Source: RYN-230 sp963834515 (GTDB lineage: Bacteria > Actinomycetota > Actinomycetes > Streptosporangiales > Streptosporangiaceae). Taken from it: DNA of 64,000 bases. The position numbers were made by a program, and so were the translations under genes. Location: contig CAWICB010000005.1 of NCBI GenBank assembly GCA_963834515.1, positions 310,001-374,000 of the forward strand. Reading direction: 5' to 3'. How positions within the stretch are numbered: the stretch's first letter is position 1; every line of letters begins with the position of its first letter. This document shows positions 61,258-64,000 of the stretch, in pieces. The notes beneath the pieces were generated by a model. That model made no database searches. It saw nothing but the letters and a program-made list of their open reading frames with translations, and was not told the origin of the DNA.

Positions 61258-61962
61258 TCAGCTGGCCCGCCGCTCAGGCAGGTTCCCGTCCGCTGCGGCC
61301 CGCCCTGCCCCGGCGGCTGCTGGCGGCCCTGGTGACCTCCCCGATGCCGGTCGGGTGGGCTGCGGGACCTTGTCCCGGCCGGTCGGCGGCAGCGGCCGGA
61401 CGAGCCCCAGCGAGACGACCTCGTTGGCCAGCCGGACCCGGCGGTTGGTGCCCTCGGGAATGCGGAACTTCTGGTACAGCCGGAGCAGGTGCTGCTTCAC
61501 GGCCGCCTCCGTAACCACCAGGTCCGCGGCGATCTCGCGGGCGGTGGCCGGGGCCACGAATGCCTCATCGGACAGCGCCGGGCGGCACAGCGAAGTCAGC
61601 ACGTCCAGTTCGCGCCGGGTCAGCTCCGGGCTCGGCGGCCGGCGCAGGTCTACTTCGGCGGTCAGGTCCTCGGCGGGCAGGCCGCCGATCCGGCAGCGGG
61701 CGTTGCCGAACGTGAGCACGTCACCGTCCTCCAGGACGCGGCGGGCCACCAGCCGCCCGTTGACCCGGGTGCCGTTGCGCGATAACCCCAGATCTGTGAC
61801 ATAGGCGTAAGGACCGCGGCGGACGATCTCCGCGTGCAGCCGGGACACGCTCGGGTCACTGAGCCGGATGTCTACGCCGGCGCCACGCCCGATCGTCGTC
61901 ACGGCTTCGCACAGCTGGATAACATCCCCGCTGTCCTCGATGCGAATATAGGGGCCGTCCAC
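61258..61962 (-). CDS. FHA domain protein with a C-terminal winged-HTH
   Basis: 234 residues. FHA landmarks TTIGRGAGVDIRLSDPSVSRLHAEIV and LGLSRNGTRVNGRLV bind phosphothreonine. Residues about 110-195 (SPELTRRELDVLTSL ... ATAREIAADLVVTEAAVKQHLLRLYQKFRI) look like a LuxR/winged HTH. So it may couple a phosphorylation signal to DNA binding. ATG 61962; the 208-bp gap to citrate synthase contains no gene. The pairing with the adjacent kinase is convergent (57 nt between stops) and suggests a kinase-effector pair. Confidence 0.85.
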   Translation of the reverse strand: MDGPYIRIEDSGDVIQLCEAVTTIGRGAGVDIRLSDPSVSRLHAEIVRRGPYAYVTDLGLSRNGTRVNGRLVARRVLEDGDVLTFGNARCRIGGLPAEDLTAEVDLRRPPSPELTRRELDVLTSLCRPALSDEAFVAPATAREIAADLVVTEAAVKQHLLRLYQKFRIPEGTNRRVRLANEVVSLGLVRPLPPTGRDKVPQPTRPASGRSPGPPAAAGAGRAAADGNLPERRAS

Positions 61963-62170
61963 AACAGTTCCTCCCGCTTGCCCGACTGGTCACAGATCTC
62001 TCTCCGTCCAGTTACCCTTCGCGGGCCGTTCCGTACCCATTTCGCACCCCCCCGTTTTAGCCGCCCAGCCCGCCCATGGCGCCCGGCCTGGCCCGCTGCT
62101 GGCCAGCCCGGCCCGAGCCCGATGGGCGGCCGGAAGTACACTGCCGAGCGAGCCATCGGGAGGTAGCCAA

Positions 62171-63313
62171 ATGGTGGACAAGCCGTCCAAGGGCCTGGCT
62201 GACGTCGTCGCCGCATCGACCGCGCTGAGCGACATTGATGGCCAGGCCGGGCGGCTGTTCTACCGGGGCTACGACATCGATGACCTGGCCGGGGCCGCGA
62301 CGTTCGAGGAGATCGCCTACCTGCTGCAGCGCGGCGCCCCGCCCAGCCGCGCCGACCTGGATGGTTACCAGGCCGAGCTGATCAGCGGGCGGATCCTGGG
62401 CAAGCTGGTCAGCTCGACGCTGAACGAGGTTTCCGCGGCGCAGGGCCCGATGGAGGCGCTGCGCAGCCTGGTCTCGCTGGCCAGCGCCGAGGACCCGGAC
62501 AAGGACTCCAACGCCGCCGCGGCCAACGCCCGGAAGGCGGCCCGGCTCACCGCCCAGCAGCCGGTCCTGGTCGCCGCGTACCACGCCGCGCGGCAGGGCC
62601 GGGAGTGCCCGCGCCCCGACCCGGACCTCAGCCTGGCCGCCAACTTCCTGCTCCAGCTGCGCGGCAGCGCCCCGTCCGGGCGGGACGCCGAGATCCTCGA
62701 CACCTGCCTGGTGCTGCACGCCGACCACACCATGAACGCGTCCACGTTTGCGGCCCGGGTGTGCGCGGCCACGCTGTCGGACATGCACTCCGCGGTGGTG
62801 GCGGCGCTGGGCACGCTCAAGGGCCCGCTGCACGGCGGGGCCAACGAGCAGGTGATGCGCGGGCTGGAGGCTATCCGGGCCGAGGCCGGCGCCGACCCGG
62901 TGGCCGCCGTGGGCCCGGCCGTCCGCGGCCGGCTGGCGGCGGGCGAGAAGGTCATGGGGTTCGGGCACCGGGTCTACAAGACGGAAGACCCACGGGCCAC
63001 CCACCTGCGCGAGATGTCCGCGGAACTGGCCGCCCGATCCGGCGACGACGCGTACTACCGGATGTCCCGGGTCATGGAGGAGACCGTGTTCGCGGAGCGG
63101 GGCCTCTACCCCAACGTGGACTTCTACGCGGCCACCGTCTACCACTACCTGGACATCCCGACCGACCTGTTCACCCCGGTGTTCTCGGTCAGCCGGATGG
63201 CGGGCTGGACCGCGCACGTGATGGAGCAGCACGCGGACAACCGGCTGATCCGCCCGGACAGCGAGTACGTCGGCGAGGCCCACCTCACCTGGGTGCCGCT
63301 GAACGGGCGGTGA
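62171..63313 (+). CDS. Citrate synthase (type II-like, small form)
   Basis: 380 residues. Catalytic His motifs are LHADHTMNASTFA and MGFGHRVYKTEDPRA, and the Asp is in PNVDFYAATVYHYL. It condenses acetyl-CoA with oxaloacetate (or propionyl-CoA for methylcitrate). The small-form, N-terminal start (LADVVAASTALSDIDGQAGRLFYRGYDIDDLA) fits the citrate/2-methylcitrate branch, so substrate is not certain. ATG 62171 has GGGAGG 7 nt upstream. Confidence 0.94.
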   Translation: MVDKPSKGLADVVAASTALSDIDGQAGRLFYRGYDIDDLAGAATFEEIAYLLQRGAPPSRADLDGYQAELISGRILGKLVSSTLNEVSAAQGPMEALRSLVSLASAEDPDKDSNAAAANARKAARLTAQQPVLVAAYHAARQGRECPRPDPDLSLAANFLLQLRGSAPSGRDAEILDTCLVLHADHTMNASTFAARVCAATLSDMHSAVVAALGTLKGPLHGGANEQVMRGLEAIRAEAGADPVAAVGPAVRGRLAAGEKVMGFGHRVYKTEDPRATHLREMSAELAARSGDDAYYRMSRVMEETVFAERGLYPNVDFYAATVYHYLDIPTDLFTPVFSVSRMAGWTAHVMEQHADNRLIRPDSEYVGEAHLTWVPLNGR

Positions 63314-63472
63314 GCCAGCGGCCAGCGGGATGCCCCGGACGGCGCCCGGCCGTGCCGCAAACGGAGACACCCGGCCGGGTGAGCAAGCGGCCGGACGTGC
63401 CCCGGGCGCGGTAGCGTCAGGAGTGCAGCAGGGCGCAGGCGGTGCGGGACAGGGAAGGAAGCAGCGCGAGCG

Positions 63473-63967
63473 GTGAGCGACGCGGAGACGGGCGCGGCGG
63501 CGTCACTGGACGCCGCCGGGCGGGTGGCGTCCGCGCTGGCCGGTATGGCCGGCCCGCCTGACCGGGCTGGTTCGTGGCCGGGACCGCCCGGTCCGCCGGC
63601 CGGCCAGGCCCGGAGCCCCGGCCCGGCCGGGAGCCCAGGCCGGGCTAGTCGCCGCGGCCGGGCCCGGCGGGGCCGGGACCGGCCGGCCGCCCAGCCGGGC
63701 CGCGTCACCGCCCAACTGCCCTATCTGGTCGTGCTGTGCGGCGTGGCGGCCGGGCTGGCACTGATCTGGCAGGGCGCGCATTATGTCCGGCCGGGTACGT
63801 TGACAGTGGCGGGTGCGCTTTTCGTCGCTGCGCTGGCCCGGCTGGCGCTGCCGGAGCAGCGGGCAGGCATGCTCGCCAGCAGGCGGCGCTCCATCGATGT
63901 GACGGCGCTGGCCATCCTGGCTGTCGGCCTGCTGGTCGCTGGCCTCGTGCTGCCCATCCCGTGGTGA
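63473..63967 (+). CDS. DUF3017-type membrane protein
   Basis: 164 residues. The N-terminal ~85 residues are Pro/Gly/Arg-rich and cytoplasmic. Three helices follow: LPYLVVLCGVAAGLALIWQ, PGTLTVAGALFVAALARLALP and VTALAILAVGLLVAGLVLPIPW. The second-helix run ARLALPEQRAGMLASRRRSIDV fits the DUF3017 family of actinobacterial membrane proteins. GTG 63473. Function unknown. Confidence 0.75.
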   Translation: MSDAETGAAASLDAAGRVASALAGMAGPPDRAGSWPGPPGPPAGQARSPGPAGSPGRASRRGRARRGRDRPAAQPGRVTAQLPYLVVLCGVAAGLALIWQGAHYVRPGTLTVAGALFVAALARLALPEQRAGMLASRRRSIDVTALAILAVGLLVAGLVLPIPW

Positions 63968-64000
63968 CGGGCGGAGCGGCACAACAGCGTCAGCGGCAGT

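Overview
The window is chromosomal DNA of a very GC-rich actinomycete (Actinomycetota). The evidence is the dense, mostly GTG/ATG-started coding with strong third-position GC and several hallmark genes: whiB1, bldC, the serine-kinase anti-sigma/SigF pair, nickel superoxide dismutase with SodX, the fused Kgd 2-oxoglutarate enzyme, and the TreS-Mak-GlgE-GlgB maltosyl pathway. BldC and SodN point to a Streptomyces/Streptosporangiales-like lineage rather than a mycobacterium, although the left end keeps mycobacterial gene order (pdtaS, whiB1, diacylglycerol-kinase homologue, small membrane protein). I see no rRNA, tRNA, CRISPR array, transposase or prophage.

Layout. 1-5.4 kb: signalling and stress (PdtaS end, WhiB1 with a CRP-like site, lipid kinase, rsbW-sigF, sodN/sodX). 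5.4-12.7 kb: amino-acid permease, CGNR protein, MDR oxidoreductase, AlaA-type aminotransferase, and a DUF4097-PadR operon whose PadR carries a very long heptad-repeat coil. 12.7-19.4 kb: Kgd with a small downstream gene, a glutathionyl-hydroquinone-reductase-like protein lacking its catalytic Cys, DedA, BlaI-type repressor. 19.4-24 kb: nitrilase, a frameshifted DapC-type aminotransferase, an inhibitory-type serpin bracketed by inverted repeats, VOC protein, MntP-like exporter, ferredoxin. 24-29 kb: glycosyltransferase/methyltransferase/toroid cluster and a VIT1-like transporter. 29.4-32.9 kb: osmoprotectant ABC transporter. 33.1-40.4 kb: histidine degradation (hutU, M20 amidohydrolase, hutF, hutI) interrupted by a divergent MarR/DODA pair. 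40.4-47 kb: frameshifted DUF574 methyltransferase, flavin reductase, SppA, NUDIX-NYN fusion, two membrane proteins. 47-57.4 kb: glycogen/alpha-glucan block (glgB, mak, treS, glgE, and divergent glgP). 57.7-64 kb: bldC, enoyl-CoA hydratase, a membrane Ser/Thr kinase facing an FHA-HTH regulator, citrate synthase, DUF3017 protein.

Unusual features. (1) A dispersed ~80-95 bp repeat family; two inverted copies immediately flank the serpin gene and one lies before hutU. (2) A second palindrome family with arms AGCGCGGTGCATTT. (3) In-frame tandem repeats inside at least six unrelated genes, suggesting a tendency to slipped-strand expansion. (4) Two single-base frameshifts, in a DapC-like gene and a DUF574 gene, which are either real lesions or sequence errors.

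Working picture: carbon storage (GlgE pathway, GlgP), TCA entry (citrate synthase, Kgd), histidine catabolism and osmoprotectant uptake sit among stress regulators (WhiB1, SigF, PadR, BldC, kinase/FHA). Functional calls come from recognising family motifs by eye; no database search was run.
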